Assembly (NCBI GenBank): GCA_038251595.1
Contig: JBBSBC010000043.1
Location: 1-23,921 of the forward strand
Length of the DNA: 23,921 bases
Source: JADLCX01 sp038251595
Lineage (GTDB): Bacteria > Planctomycetota > Phycisphaerae > Phycisphaerales > UBA1924
Reading direction: 5' to 3'
Shown here: positions 1 through 7,600 of the stretch, piece by piece
Position numbering within the stretch: position 1 is the first letter of the stretch
Layout of the letters: the number at the start of each line of letters is the position of its first letter
Notes under the pieces: model-generated
Database searches by the model: none
Seen by the model: only the letters and a program-made list of their open reading frames with translations
Told to the model about the DNA's origin: nothing
Translations under genes and position numbers: made by a program

Positions 1-1070
1 ACGCGGACCCAGGGCTTGAGATCAGCTACATCGATGCCTCGATCATCCAGATCTACTTCGATGAGGCGAAGGTCGGGGATCAGACATCGGTGCGCGCACT
101 GGTTCGGCTTCCCGGTGGCGCGGCCACGGAAACCCCCAATGTCGCACCCGGCGGCAACGTGCCAATCACCCAGGGGTTCAGCCTCAAGCTCGGCGAACGC
201 TTCGACGATGCAATGCGTGTCGAGTTTCCCGTGCCCGTGCCCGAGTCGCAGCGCGATCCGAAGCTCATCGGCGCGCACAACCGCGCGTCCATTGCCGTCG
301 AAATCAGCGCAACGATCAATGCTCAACCCTGGTCGAGCACGATGTGGGTGCCGTTCTCACAATACCTTGATGCGAGCGGACAGAACTCGCGCCGGGTTGT
401 CCTGCCCGATGCCCGTGTTGTGCGCGTAGCCTTTGGACGCGAGCGCCATGAGTTCTGGCCGCCGATGGCGATCCGGCTGGCCGATTTTGAGATGATCCCC
501 TATGACCACGCGCCAACCCTGCCGCGAGACTTCAGGTCGGAACTGATCGTGATGCGTCGGTGGGAGACGCGGCACGAGGACCTTCGTCGAACGACGAGCC
601 TCAACGAGCCGCTGCTCGAACGTACACCCTTCCAACCGCGCGAGGGGGTTTTGGGGGTTGTCAACGCGATCGGCTGGGCGTTCAGCAAAGTCGCACCGAC
701 GCAGTACAAGTTCAGCCAGACCGGGTGGGATCAGGATGGGTGGATGCAATCGGTGAGCGCGACGCAGGCCGGTCAACTGAAGCGCCCCTTTGCGCGGTAC
801 ACCATCCTCGGTGTCGGAAACAATCCTGGCATCTACATCGTCGCGGCGGGCGCGGTCATGATGAGCATCGGTATTCCCTGGGCCTTCTACATCAAGCCAT
901 GGATCATGCGCCTTCGCAAACGGAAGATTCAGGCTCAGCTCGCGGCGGGCACATATCCGCACACTGGACGCGATGCACAGCGCGTGACCCGAACAGCCGA
1001 TGATGGGTTGAGATCTGCAACTGCTAGCGATTCCAATGCCGACGTGAGCGCGGCGGGGACACAGCCATGA
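1..1070 (+). CDS. resB: ResB-like cytochrome c biogenesis protein, 5'-truncated by window edge
   Basis: The reading frame is open from base 3 with no start, so the N-terminus lies outside the window; about 355 residues are visible. ResB-family proteins work with CcsA/ResC in system II cytochrome c maturation, keeping haem and apocytochrome reduced on the outer face of the cytoplasmic membrane. The visible part is mostly a soluble extracytoplasmic domain with the ResB-like stretch FEMIPYDHAP followed by PRDFRSEL. It ends with one membrane segment (about GIYIVAAGAVMMSIGIPWAF) and a basic cytoplasmic tail. The stop overlaps the ccsA start as ATGA, which supports translational coupling and a shared complex. 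The family call rests on the tail architecture plus the adjacent ccsA; the sequence match itself is moderate. Confidence 0.75.
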   Translation, partial: ADPGLEISYIDASIIQIYFDEAKVGDQTSVRALVRLPGGAATETPNVAPGGNVPITQGFSLKLGERFDDAMRVEFPVPVPESQRDPKLIGAHNRASIAVEISATINAQPWSSTMWVPFSQYLDASGQNSRRVVLPDARVVRVAFGRERHEFWPPMAIRLADFEMIPYDHAPTLPRDFRSELIVMRRWETRHEDLRRTTSLNEPLLERTPFQPREGVLGVVNAIGWAFSKVAPTQYKFSQTGWDQDGWMQSVSATQAGQLKRPFARYTILGVGNNPGIYIVAAGAVMMSIGIPWAFYIKPWIMRLRKRKIQAQLAAGTYPHTGRDAQRVTRTADDGLRSATASDSNADVSAAGTQP

Positions 1071-2896
1071 AAAGAACCCTGATGACGTACACAAGCCTGA
1101 TGACGTACACAAGCCTGATGACGTACACAAGGTTGATTGCGTTGGCCTTGCTTGCATCTCTCATGCTCGCACACAGTGCGGTCGCGCAAACCGCGCCCGC
1201 GGGCAACGAGACCACCCGCGAGCCTGCGGCCATTTCCGACGGAATGACCAATCCGTATGCTGCGATGACGCCGGGCACACCGATCACGACCGAGGCCAAG
1301 ACGAAGTTCGCCGCCGATGTGGACCTCTCGCCGCTGCGTGACCTCGCGGTCTTTCACAATGGTCGTGTCAAAATTCTCGACACGCTCGCGAAGGAAACAG
1401 TTTCGAGTATCACGGGAAAGGCGAAGTACTTCGACTACCTGCTGAGTGAGGGTGGCGAGAAAGCTCTCCGCAAGCGGTTCGATCCGCTCTTCACCATGCT
1501 CGATCTGATCATTGATCCCGCGTACTACCAGTCGCGCCCGCTCATCGGTGTCGATTTTCTCCCGCTGCGAGAGGCCTTTCTCAAGCGGCTCTTTACCGGT
1601 GATGCCGAGATCGAGTGGTGGAAGCGTGACGGGCGGCTCAAGCCCGACGATATCGATCGCGTACGAGAATCGGTCTTGCAGCAGGATTCGATGAACCCCG
1701 GTTTCGGTGTGGCGATCGAACGTATGGAGTTCGGGCGGCAGCTTTACGCCAACGCGTGGCGATATCTTTTGATGGTCGCGCCACCAACATCGGATGATCG
1801 ATGGCAGCACGTTCAGCAACTCCCCGTTGACTCACCCGCCAAACTCGCGATGGCTGAGTTGGCGAGCGCGTGGCAAGCGGGCGATGCGCCGCGCGTGAAC
1901 GCAGCCGCCAAATCCCTTGCGGCAGAACTTCCGCGTGTCAACGCCGCCCTCTATCCGACCACCCAGCGATCGATGGAACGCCTCTACAACAAGGCAAATG
2001 CCTTTGAATGGGGATTCTGGGTCTATGCCCTGGCGCTGCTGACGCTCCTGCTCGCATTCGGCACAGGGCGACGGACGCTCGTGGCGGTGGGTGTGGCTTT
2101 GCTTTTCGGGGCCCTGAGCCTTCACGCCTTCGGCTTCGTTGCTCGCTGCATTATCGCCGAGCGATTCGCGATTCAGAATCAGTTCGAGTCGATGACCGGG
2201 CTCAGCCTCTTTGCCGTCACCATCGGTTCGGCCATCATGCTCATCCGTCGTCAATGGCTCTTCGGCGCGGCGGCGGCGGGTGTGGGCTTCATGGTGCTGG
2301 TCACAGCCACCCAAACGGGCATTCCGGGTGTGAACGTCGAGCGCGAAGCGCCGATCCTGAACACCAGCGTGCTGCTCAAATACCACGTCACCATCGTGCT
2401 GCTGAGCTATGGGCTCATTTCGCTCGGGTTCATCGTCAGCCTGTTCTATCTTGTCACGCACTACGCGTCACGGCTGAAGGCCGGCGTGTCTGACCGCGCG
2501 GGTCTCGGGGGTGGAAGTGGGGGAGCGGTCGAGCTTTCGGCCGCGGCGTTGGGACTTGAAGATGATGCAGCCAAGGGAACCGGGCGCGTTCTTGGCGATC
2601 TTGACAAGGCGCAGATGATCATGCTGCAACTGGCCTTCTGGGGTCTGGGTGTGGGCATTTTGCTCGGTGCCTGGTGGGCCGACCACTCGTGGGGTCGATG
2701 GTGGGCGTTCGATCCGAAAGAGCTCTGGGCCTTGGTGACGTGGATCGTCTACCTGATCGTGATCCATCTGCGGTTTACCACAGGCAAGAACCGCGCGCTG
2801 ATCACCGCCTGGCTGAGCATCGTCGGGTTTGTCGTGATGCTGTGGACCTACTTCGGTGTGAACCTGCTCCTCCCGGGCCTGCACGCTTATGCGTAA
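1067..2896 (+). CDS. ccsA: CcsA/ResC-type cytochrome c assembly protein with extended N-terminal domain
   Basis: 609 aa. CcsA presents haem to apocytochromes in system II cytochrome c biogenesis, in the cytoplasmic membrane. The diagnostic Trp-rich WWD-type motif (WGRWWAFDPKELWALVTW) lies near residues 542-559, among about eight membrane segments that begin around residue 313. Before them are a signal-like segment (LIALALLASLMLAHSAVAQ) and a roughly 290-residue soluble region that minimal CcsA proteins (about 300 aa) lack. The start at 1067 overlaps the ResB stop (ATGA). An exact 18-bp repeat near the N-terminus places an ATG in each copy, so three later in-frame starts (the last at 1118) would also leave an intact signal peptide. 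The TAA stop overlaps the ATG of the next gene. Confidence 0.93.
   Translation: MKRTLMTYTSLMTYTSLMTYTRLIALALLASLMLAHSAVAQTAPAGNETTREPAAISDGMTNPYAAMTPGTPITTEAKTKFAADVDLSPLRDLAVFHNGRVKILDTLAKETVSSITGKAKYFDYLLSEGGEKALRKRFDPLFTMLDLIIDPAYYQSRPLIGVDFLPLREAFLKRLFTGDAEIEWWKRDGRLKPDDIDRVRESVLQQDSMNPGFGVAIERMEFGRQLYANAWRYLLMVAPPTSDDRWQHVQQLPVDSPAKLAMAELASAWQAGDAPRVNAAAKSLAAELPRVNAALYPTTQRSMERLYNKANAFEWGFWVYALALLTLLLAFGTGRRTLVAVGVALLFGALSLHAFGFVARCIIAERFAIQNQFESMTGLSLFAVTIGSAIMLIRRQWLFGAAAAGVGFMVLVTATQTGIPGVNVEREAPILNTSVLLKYHVTIVLLSYGLISLGFIVSLFYLVTHYASRLKAGVSDRAGLGGGSGGAVELSAAALGLEDDAAKGTGRVLGDLDKAQMIMLQLAFWGLGVGILLGAWWADHSWGRWWAFDPKELWALVTWIVYLIVIHLRFTTGKNRALITAWLSIVGFVVMLWTYFGVNLLLPGLHAYA
1079..1131 (+). 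repeat. 18-bp in-frame tandem repeat, three copies, in the ccsA signal region
   Basis: The unit ctgatgacgtacacaagc occurs three times head to tail; the third copy has its last base changed. It encodes LMTYTS twice and then LMTYTR. The unit length is a multiple of three, so copy-number change would keep the frame, and each unit carries an in-frame ATG. Confidence 0.95.
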
Positions 2897-3693
2897 TGGA
2901 TCGTGTGCTGATTTCCGGAACCATTGATGTGGTGGGAGTGTGGCCCATCGCCACGAGAGCACGTATACCCTCTGTCGGCTGTCGGCTGAGACGCGCCGAC
3001 TTCGCCCTGGATGCCGCGACGCTCGCGCACCGGCTGCTCGGGCGATTATTGGTGCGGCGGCTTGATGATGGAACCATCCTTGCCGGGCGCATTGTTGAAA
3101 CCGAGGCGTATGTTGGGGTCGAGGATCGGGCCAGCCACGCCTTCGGCGGGCGGCGCACGGCCCGGAATGAGGCGATGTACGCAATGCCCGGGACATCCTA
3201 CATCTACTTCACCTACGGCATGCACCACTGCATGAATGTCGTCTGTGCTCGGCGTGGCGAACCCGCCGCGGTGCTCATTCGGGCTCTTGAACCGATGGTT
3301 GGTGTCGAGCGGATGAGGGAGATCCGAACAGCGACCCGCCGATCCGACGCTCCTGAGACTTCCCAGATTCACACGCATCAGCTCTGTCGCGGTCCGGCCC
3401 GACTCTGCCGCGCCATGGCGATTGACAGACGACTGAACGGTCTTGATCTTGTTCGTGCCGGGCCACTGTGGATCGCGGAACTCGGGCTAAGTGAGAGAAC
3501 GGATGGGCGTGGATTGAAGGGAGGGGCCATGTTACCGGTCAAATCGGGTCGATGGAGAGTTCGTCGTGCGCCCCGCGTGGGTGTGGAGTATGCGGGAGAC
3601 TGGGCCTCGCGCCCGCTTCGGTGGTTCATCGATGGACATCCGAGTGTCAGCGTTCGGCCAAGATTGGTCAAACGTGCCAGGCAAGAATCGTAA
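2896..3693 (+). CDS. mpg: DNA-3-methyladenine glycosylase (AAG/MPG family)
   Basis: 265 aa. It removes alkylated purines (3-methyladenine, also hypoxanthine and ethenoadenine in known members) to start base excision repair. The family core is clear: GRIVETEAYVG near residues 65-74, whose Glu is the water-activating residue; then a conserved ASHAFGG...TARNEAMY stretch, SYIYFTYGMHHCMNVV near 101-116 and AVLIRALEP near 125-133. The ATG overlaps the ccsA TAA (TAATG) and has no evident Shine-Dalgarno, so it is probably translationally coupled. The first 33 residues look unlike the family, whose homology starts near DFALDAATLAHRLLG, so the true start may be internal. Its place behind cytochrome genes looks like operon packing rather than shared function. 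Confidence 0.92.
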   Translation: MDRVLISGTIDVVGVWPIATRARIPSVGCRLRRADFALDAATLAHRLLGRLLVRRLDDGTILAGRIVETEAYVGVEDRASHAFGGRRTARNEAMYAMPGTSYIYFTYGMHHCMNVVCARRGEPAAVLIRALEPMVGVERMREIRTATRRSDAPETSQIHTHQLCRGPARLCRAMAIDRRLNGLDLVRAGPLWIAELGLSERTDGRGLKGGAMLPVKSGRWRVRRAPRVGVEYAGDWASRPLRWFIDGHPSVSVRPRLVKRARQES

Positions 3694-3785
3694 ATGCGTG
3701 CGACCTTGCCCCACCAGCGTGCGTAGAGTTCAGCCCATCGCGTTGGCCGAACCTGGTTCGCTTGTTTGTTCAGGAGTGGCAGGTC

Positions 3786-4193
3786 GTGAAGAGTCCCGAG
3801 ATCGACTGGCCGAGTATTCGTGATCGCGCTTCCGAGTTCTCAGAGAGCGCGTTTGATTTTGTTCGCGATGGCTTGAAGCACACCGTGCAATCATTGCAGG
3901 ATGCAACAGCAAGTCAGAGCAACGCACAAGCCAGCGTGGCCGGAACCGACGAGCGGCGACACGTGAGCGGACAGCAGTTGTGCCTGGGGCTTAAAGATCT
4001 CGCCATTCAGCGTTGGGGTCTGCTTGCCCAGACTGTGCTCAAGCGCTGGGGCATCGTGCAGACCAATGACTTTGGCACCATCGTCTATGCGATGATCGAC
4101 CGAGCTGAGCTGAAATCAAGCGCTCGCGATTCCATCGACGACTTCAAATCGGTATACGACTTCGACGAGGCTTTCGGCGCGTTCACGCTCTGA
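3786..4193 (+). CDS. Minf_1886-family protein of unknown function
   Basis: 135 aa from a GTG start, chosen because AGGAG at 3772-3776 sits 9 nt upstream and because the product then matches the usual family size; the frame is open further upstream but that part shows no family features. Recognisable conserved stretches are HVSGQQLCLGLKDLAIQRWG, then LAQTVLKRWGI and DFGTIVYAMID, and the terminal VYDFDEAFGAF. The family is small, soluble and found in planctomycetes, verrucomicrobia and relatives; I know of no proven function. It follows the glycosylase gene after 92 bp and may be co-transcribed with it. The family name is from memory of its conserved blocks. Confidence 0.75.
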   Translation: MKSPEIDWPSIRDRASEFSESAFDFVRDGLKHTVQSLQDATASQSNAQASVAGTDERRHVSGQQLCLGLKDLAIQRWGLLAQTVLKRWGIVQTNDFGTIVYAMIDRAELKSSARDSIDDFKSVYDFDEAFGAFTL

Positions 4194-4199
4194 AGAATC

Positions 4200-4229
4200 T
4201 TGAGCTCTCAGTCTCAATCTCGAGCTCAA
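4200..4229 (+). terminator. Possible weak terminator hairpin after the Minf_1886-like gene
   Basis: TTGAGCTC (4200-4207) pairs perfectly with GAGCTCAA (4222-4229) across a 14-nt loop, starting 6 nt after the stop codon. No real T tract follows, so termination may be weak or Rho-assisted. Confidence 0.35.
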
Positions 4230-4335
4230 AATTGGCACGGCCAGACTCGACTGAATGTCCTGAGCAGCAGGTCATGCAGTTGGCTGTTCATTGGGGATGT
4301 TGCAACCCTTCTCGGCACGGTTAGCGGATATCGGA

Positions 4336-4348
4336 TAAGGTTCTGCCG
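4336..4348 (+). promoter_or_regulatory. Putative leaderless -10 box of the AI-2E-family gene
   Basis: TAAGGT at 4336-4341 lies 7 nt before the ATG at 4349. There is no Shine-Dalgarno between them and no convincing -35 hexamer. It is one of eight such arrangements in the window. Confidence 0.35.
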
Positions 4349-5812
4349 ATGTCTGACCGGCTTCCAAAATCCCAGGCCCAGCCCGAGCCCCAGCCCCACC
4401 CCGAGACGGTCGTGGCACCGCCGGTCGAATCTCCGCCGCCTGCGCCACCACCTGTGCCGAGCAACGACTGGCGCCGCTTGCACCTCTGGCAGATCCAACC
4501 GGTTCGAGATGTGCTGATCGTCGTCTCGATCATCGCGTTGGTCTGGCTGGGATACAAAATCAAGCTGGTCACGATCCCGCTCTTCGTCGCGATCATGCTC
4601 GCCTATCTCTTTGAACCGCTGGTGGTCAAACTCACTCGGCGCGGCATGTTCAGTCGCGAGGGCGTTGTGATCGGCGTGATCGCGGCGGTGCTGCTGATCG
4701 TGGTTACGCCGCTCACGCTGGGTGTGGGGTTCGCGATCGTGCAGGGTGTGGAGTACGCCGGTGCGCTTTCAGACGACATCCGTGTGGTGCTTCGCTCGGT
4801 CGAGAAGCCCGAGGATCAGCGGTTGAACGCCGCGATTCGCGGTGAAGCGTGGCGCGATATCCGGACCTGGTTGATCTCACGCAAGAAGGATCAGGCTGCG
4901 ATTCCGCCGACCGCGCCGGTCTCCGGGCCACCTGATCCGAGCACCTCGACAGAACTCGGCGAAGATGGCCTGCCCGGGGACCCGCTGCTCGCGACCGACT
5001 CATCTTCGGCGCGGCTGCTCAAGAACATCATGTCGTGGACGGAGAAGAACGCGGGAGGGATCGCCTCGACTGTCGGTAAGTCGGCGGTTGGCAGCGGTGG
5101 TCAGGCGGTGCTTGCGGTGCTCGCGATGTTCACCTCGATCGGTGTCTTCATCTTCACGCTGCTGCTCACGATGTTCTTTTTCTTCTTCTTCTCAATCGGT
5201 TGGGGAGAGGTGCTGAAGTGGGGCAAGCAGTTCATACCGCATGGGGGAGAGGCCGCCGGGCGCGCGGGCGAGAAGTATCGCTGGATCCGGATCATCAGGC
5301 GGATGGACCGGGCGATCTCGGGCTTTGTGCGCGGGCGGTTGACGATCTGCACCATCGTGGGCCTGTTCATGACCCTGGCCTTCTGGTTCATTGGCGCGCC
5401 GGTGCCGCTGTTGCTCGGGCCACTTGTGGGGGCGGTCTTTCTGGTGCCGTTTCTCCCACTGCTTGCGGTTCCGGTGATGATCCTGCTGATGTGGCTGAAT
5501 GCCGATGGTGAGGGCTTCCGCAGCGAGTGGTGGTGGATCATTCTCGCGCCGATCGGCTGTCACATCGGTGGTCAGATTCTTGATGACTACATCCTCACGC
5601 CCAAGATCCAGGGTGACAACACTGATCTGGAAATGCCGGCGATCCTTTTCGCTTCGCTCGCGGGCGGCGCGTTGGCGGGTGTCTATGGGTTGTTGCTGGC
5701 CATCCCTGTTGCCGCGTGCCTCAAGATTCTTGCACGCGAGTTTCTCTGGCCGCGTGTTGAGGCATGGGCAAAGGGTGAGGCGCAGGACTTCCTGCCGATC
5801 GCGCGCGAGTGA
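4349..5812 (+). CDS. AI-2E family transporter (multi-pass permease)
   Basis: 487 aa membrane protein of the AI-2E (TqsA/PerM/YdiK) family; characterised members export autoinducer-2 or act as Na+/H+ antiporters, so the substrate here is unknown. After a Pro-rich cytoplasmic N-terminus (about residues 8-37) come paired membrane helices (about 50-130), a long hydrophilic insert (about 150-230), then the conserved C-terminal half: GFVRGRLTICTIVGLFM, the turn GAPVPLLLGPLVGAVFLVPF, and GGQILDDYILTPKIQGD followed by LASLAGGALAGVYGLLLAIP. The insert is rich in Pro, Ser, Asp and Glu and longer than in most relatives. A run of six Phe occurs in one helix. The gene is convergent with ffh, 71 bp away, with no clear terminator between them. 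Confidence 0.9.
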   Translation: MSDRLPKSQAQPEPQPHPETVVAPPVESPPPAPPPVPSNDWRRLHLWQIQPVRDVLIVVSIIALVWLGYKIKLVTIPLFVAIMLAYLFEPLVVKLTRRGMFSREGVVIGVIAAVLLIVVTPLTLGVGFAIVQGVEYAGALSDDIRVVLRSVEKPEDQRLNAAIRGEAWRDIRTWLISRKKDQAAIPPTAPVSGPPDPSTSTELGEDGLPGDPLLATDSSSARLLKNIMSWTEKNAGGIASTVGKSAVGSGGQAVLAVLAMFTSIGVFIFTLLLTMFFFFFFSIGWGEVLKWGKQFIPHGGEAAGRAGEKYRWIRIIRRMDRAISGFVRGRLTICTIVGLFMTLAFWFIGAPVPLLLGPLVGAVFLVPFLPLLAVPVMILLMWLNADGEGFRSEWWWIILAPIGCHIGGQILDDYILTPKIQGDNTDLEMPAILFASLAGGALAGVYGLLLAIPVAACLKILAREFLWPRVEAWAKGEAQDFLPIARE

Positions 5813-5883
5813 CGGTGGGCGCGTGACGAGCATGATGGACAAGCGTCATCAAGATGCAGGCAAGACGCGGGTTTCGGCCGCGT

Positions 5884-7416
5884 TTACTTGCGCTTCTTGA
5901 ACCGCGCCTTGAACCCGCTGCCCACCGTGCTGGGCTTGCCCTTGCCGCCCATGCCCGCGAAGCCCGGCAGCCCACCCACGCCGGGAAGCATGCTGTCCAT
6001 GCCGCCCTCGCCGAGTTCTTTGACCGCCTTCACGCGCCCCATGGCGCTGAGGCTCGACATCTGTTTGGCCAGTTTGCTCACCATTGTGAACTGCTTGGCC
6101 AACTGGCCGACCTCGTCCTGCTTGGTGCCCGAGCCCATGGAGATGCGCTTGCGCCTGGAGTTGTCGAGACCATCGGGCCTGCGGCGCTCGGTCGGGGTCA
6201 TGCTGTGGACAATCGCCTCGACGCGATCAAGCTGCTTATCGTCGATGTGAACATCCTTCAACGCACTGCCGACACCCGGCAACAGGCCGAGCAGTTGCTT
6301 CAACGGACCCATGCGGCGCAGCGTGCGGAGCTGCTTGAGGAAGTCGTCCATCGTCATCTCGCCCTTGGCCATCTTGTCCTGCAGCTTCTCGGCATCCTCA
6401 TCCGAGACCTGCTCGCGGGCCTTCTCGACCAGGCTCACCACATCGCCCATGCCAAGAATGCGCCCGGCGATGCGCTGGGGGTGGAAATCCTCGAGCGCAT
6501 CGAGCTTCTCACCAACACCGATGAACTTGATCGGAGCGCCGGTGACTTGTTTGACGGAAATGGCCGCGCCGCCGCGGGTATCGCTGTCAAACTTGGTGAG
6601 GATGATGCCATCAACTTCCAGCTTCTGATGAAAGACCTTGGCGGAGTTGACCGCATCCTGCCCGGTCATGGCATCGGTCACGAGCAGAATCTGGTGTGGC
6701 TGGAGCGTTCGGTTGATCTGATTCAACTCATCCATCAACGTGTCGTTGATGTGCAGCCGACCGGCGGTGTCGAGAATGACGGTGTCAATACCCTTGGACC
6801 GCGCGTGATCGACCGCGCGCTTGCAGACCTGCACGGCGACACCGACGGCCTTGCCATACGCCGCGACCTTGTCAGGCTCGGAGTAGAACGAGACGGTCGC
6901 CCCGCCGGCGATATCGCGCTGTACGCTCTCGGCCACGGTCTGTAGCTGCTCTACCGCGGCCGGTCGCTGAAGATCGGCCGCGACCAGCAGCACGCTGCGG
7001 CCTCGCTTCTTCAGATAGCCAGCGAGCTTGCCGCAGGTTGTGGTCTTTCCCGATCCTTGCAGGCCGCACATCATGACGATGGTGGGGCCGGGCGAGACGC
7101 GGAGAATCCCATCGCTGGGGGCGAGCATCTGGTTCGGATCAGAGGTAGGCGTTCCACCGAGCAACTTCACGAGTTGATCGTGGACAACACCGATCATCTC
7201 CTCACCGGGCTTCAGGCTCTTGGTCACCTGTCGGCCGAGTGCGTCGGCCAACACATCGTCGGTGAACTTTTTGACGACATCCACGTGCACATCGGCCTCG
7301 AGAAGGGCCGTGCGGACATCCTCCATCGCGTCGCGCACGTTCGATTCGCTGATCTCGCCCTTGCCGGAGAGCTTGCGGAAGACGCTGGAAAAACCGTCGG
7401 AGAGTCGTTCAAACAT
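5884..7416 (-). CDS. ffh: Signal recognition particle protein Ffh
   Basis: 510 aa from the ATG that begins MFERLSDGF; an upstream ATG at 7455 would add 13 residues unlike the family. Ffh binds SRP RNA and signal sequences and targets nascent membrane proteins to FtsY/SecYEG. Visible in order: N-terminal helical domain; GTPase G1 GLQGSGKTTTCGKLA near 108-122; AADLQRPAAVEQL; G3 DTAGRLH; G4 TKFDSDTRGG (Phe where Leu is usual); then the Met-rich M domain with MGPLKQLLGLLPG and the RNA-binding SRRKRISMGSG. The C-terminus is a Gly/Met-rich finger ending in a Lys/Arg-rich tail. It has no Shine-Dalgarno; TAAACT lies 5 nt before the start. It is last in the minus-strand block and may have its own promoter. 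Confidence 0.97.
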   Translation of the reverse strand: MFERLSDGFSSVFRKLSGKGEISESNVRDAMEDVRTALLEADVHVDVVKKFTDDVLADALGRQVTKSLKPGEEMIGVVHDQLVKLLGGTPTSDPNQMLAPSDGILRVSPGPTIVMMCGLQGSGKTTTCGKLAGYLKKRGRSVLLVAADLQRPAAVEQLQTVAESVQRDIAGGATVSFYSEPDKVAAYGKAVGVAVQVCKRAVDHARSKGIDTVILDTAGRLHINDTLMDELNQINRTLQPHQILLVTDAMTGQDAVNSAKVFHQKLEVDGIILTKFDSDTRGGAAISVKQVTGAPIKFIGVGEKLDALEDFHPQRIAGRILGMGDVVSLVEKAREQVSDEDAEKLQDKMAKGEMTMDDFLKQLRTLRRMGPLKQLLGLLPGVGSALKDVHIDDKQLDRVEAIVHSMTPTERRRPDGLDNSRRKRISMGSGTKQDEVGQLAKQFTMVSKLAKQMSSLSAMGRVKAVKELGEGGMDSMLPGVGGLPGFAGMGGKGKPSTVGSGFKARFKKRK

Positions 7417-7421
7417 GCGGG

Positions 7422-7427
7422 AGTTTA
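7422..7427 (-). promoter_or_regulatory. Putative leaderless -10 box of ffh
   Basis: On the minus strand TAAACT is followed by 5 nt and then the ffh ATG (7416-7414). The intervening bases contain no Shine-Dalgarno. No good -35 hexamer is seen 16-18 nt upstream. Confidence 0.4.
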
Positions 7428-7495
7428 GCCGCGGCGGGCGGGAGAAAGTGGCCACGGATCAACACCAATGAACACAGTTGTGTTTGTCGGGATTG

Positions 7496-7600
7496 TCAGA
7501 GATCAGGCGCTTGATCCGGGGGTTTGGCTCCAAAGTTGAGCAAGAGGCCGACTTTGATGGGCGAGTCGTGGTGTTGCCCGGCATCTGGCGGGCGATCCAT
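7496..7600 (-). pseudogene. C-terminal relic of a GxxExxxY-type protein gene
   Basis: A 34-codon frame starts at an ATG that overlaps the polX TAA (TAATG) and ends at TGA 7498-7496. Its second half reads SPIKVGLLLNFGAKPP, the hallmark C-terminal strand of GxxExxxY (PD-(D/E)XK-like) proteins, which are normally about 120-130 aa. The preceding codons do not match the family in this frame; weak AQM...-like similarity in a shifted frame suggests indels. The following DNA (about 7450-7495) resembles the repetitive 'aacac(x)gatgaacac' phrases often found beside such genes. Most likely a decayed fragment, though the start overlap could allow translation by coupling. The family assignment is from recognition of a short motif. 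Confidence 0.5.

Noticed and set aside
357..1819. Overlapping minus-strand frames opposite the ResB-like gene and ccsA
   Set aside because: Shadows of two motif-supported genes; the apparent repeat in their translation is just the ccsA 18-bp repeat read backwards.
5854..6945. Long plus-strand open frame of 363 codons opposite ffh
   Set aside because: It is the mirror of the well-supported ffh gene in GC-rich DNA; its translation is Ala/Leu/His/Asp-rich with no domain and no ribosome site.
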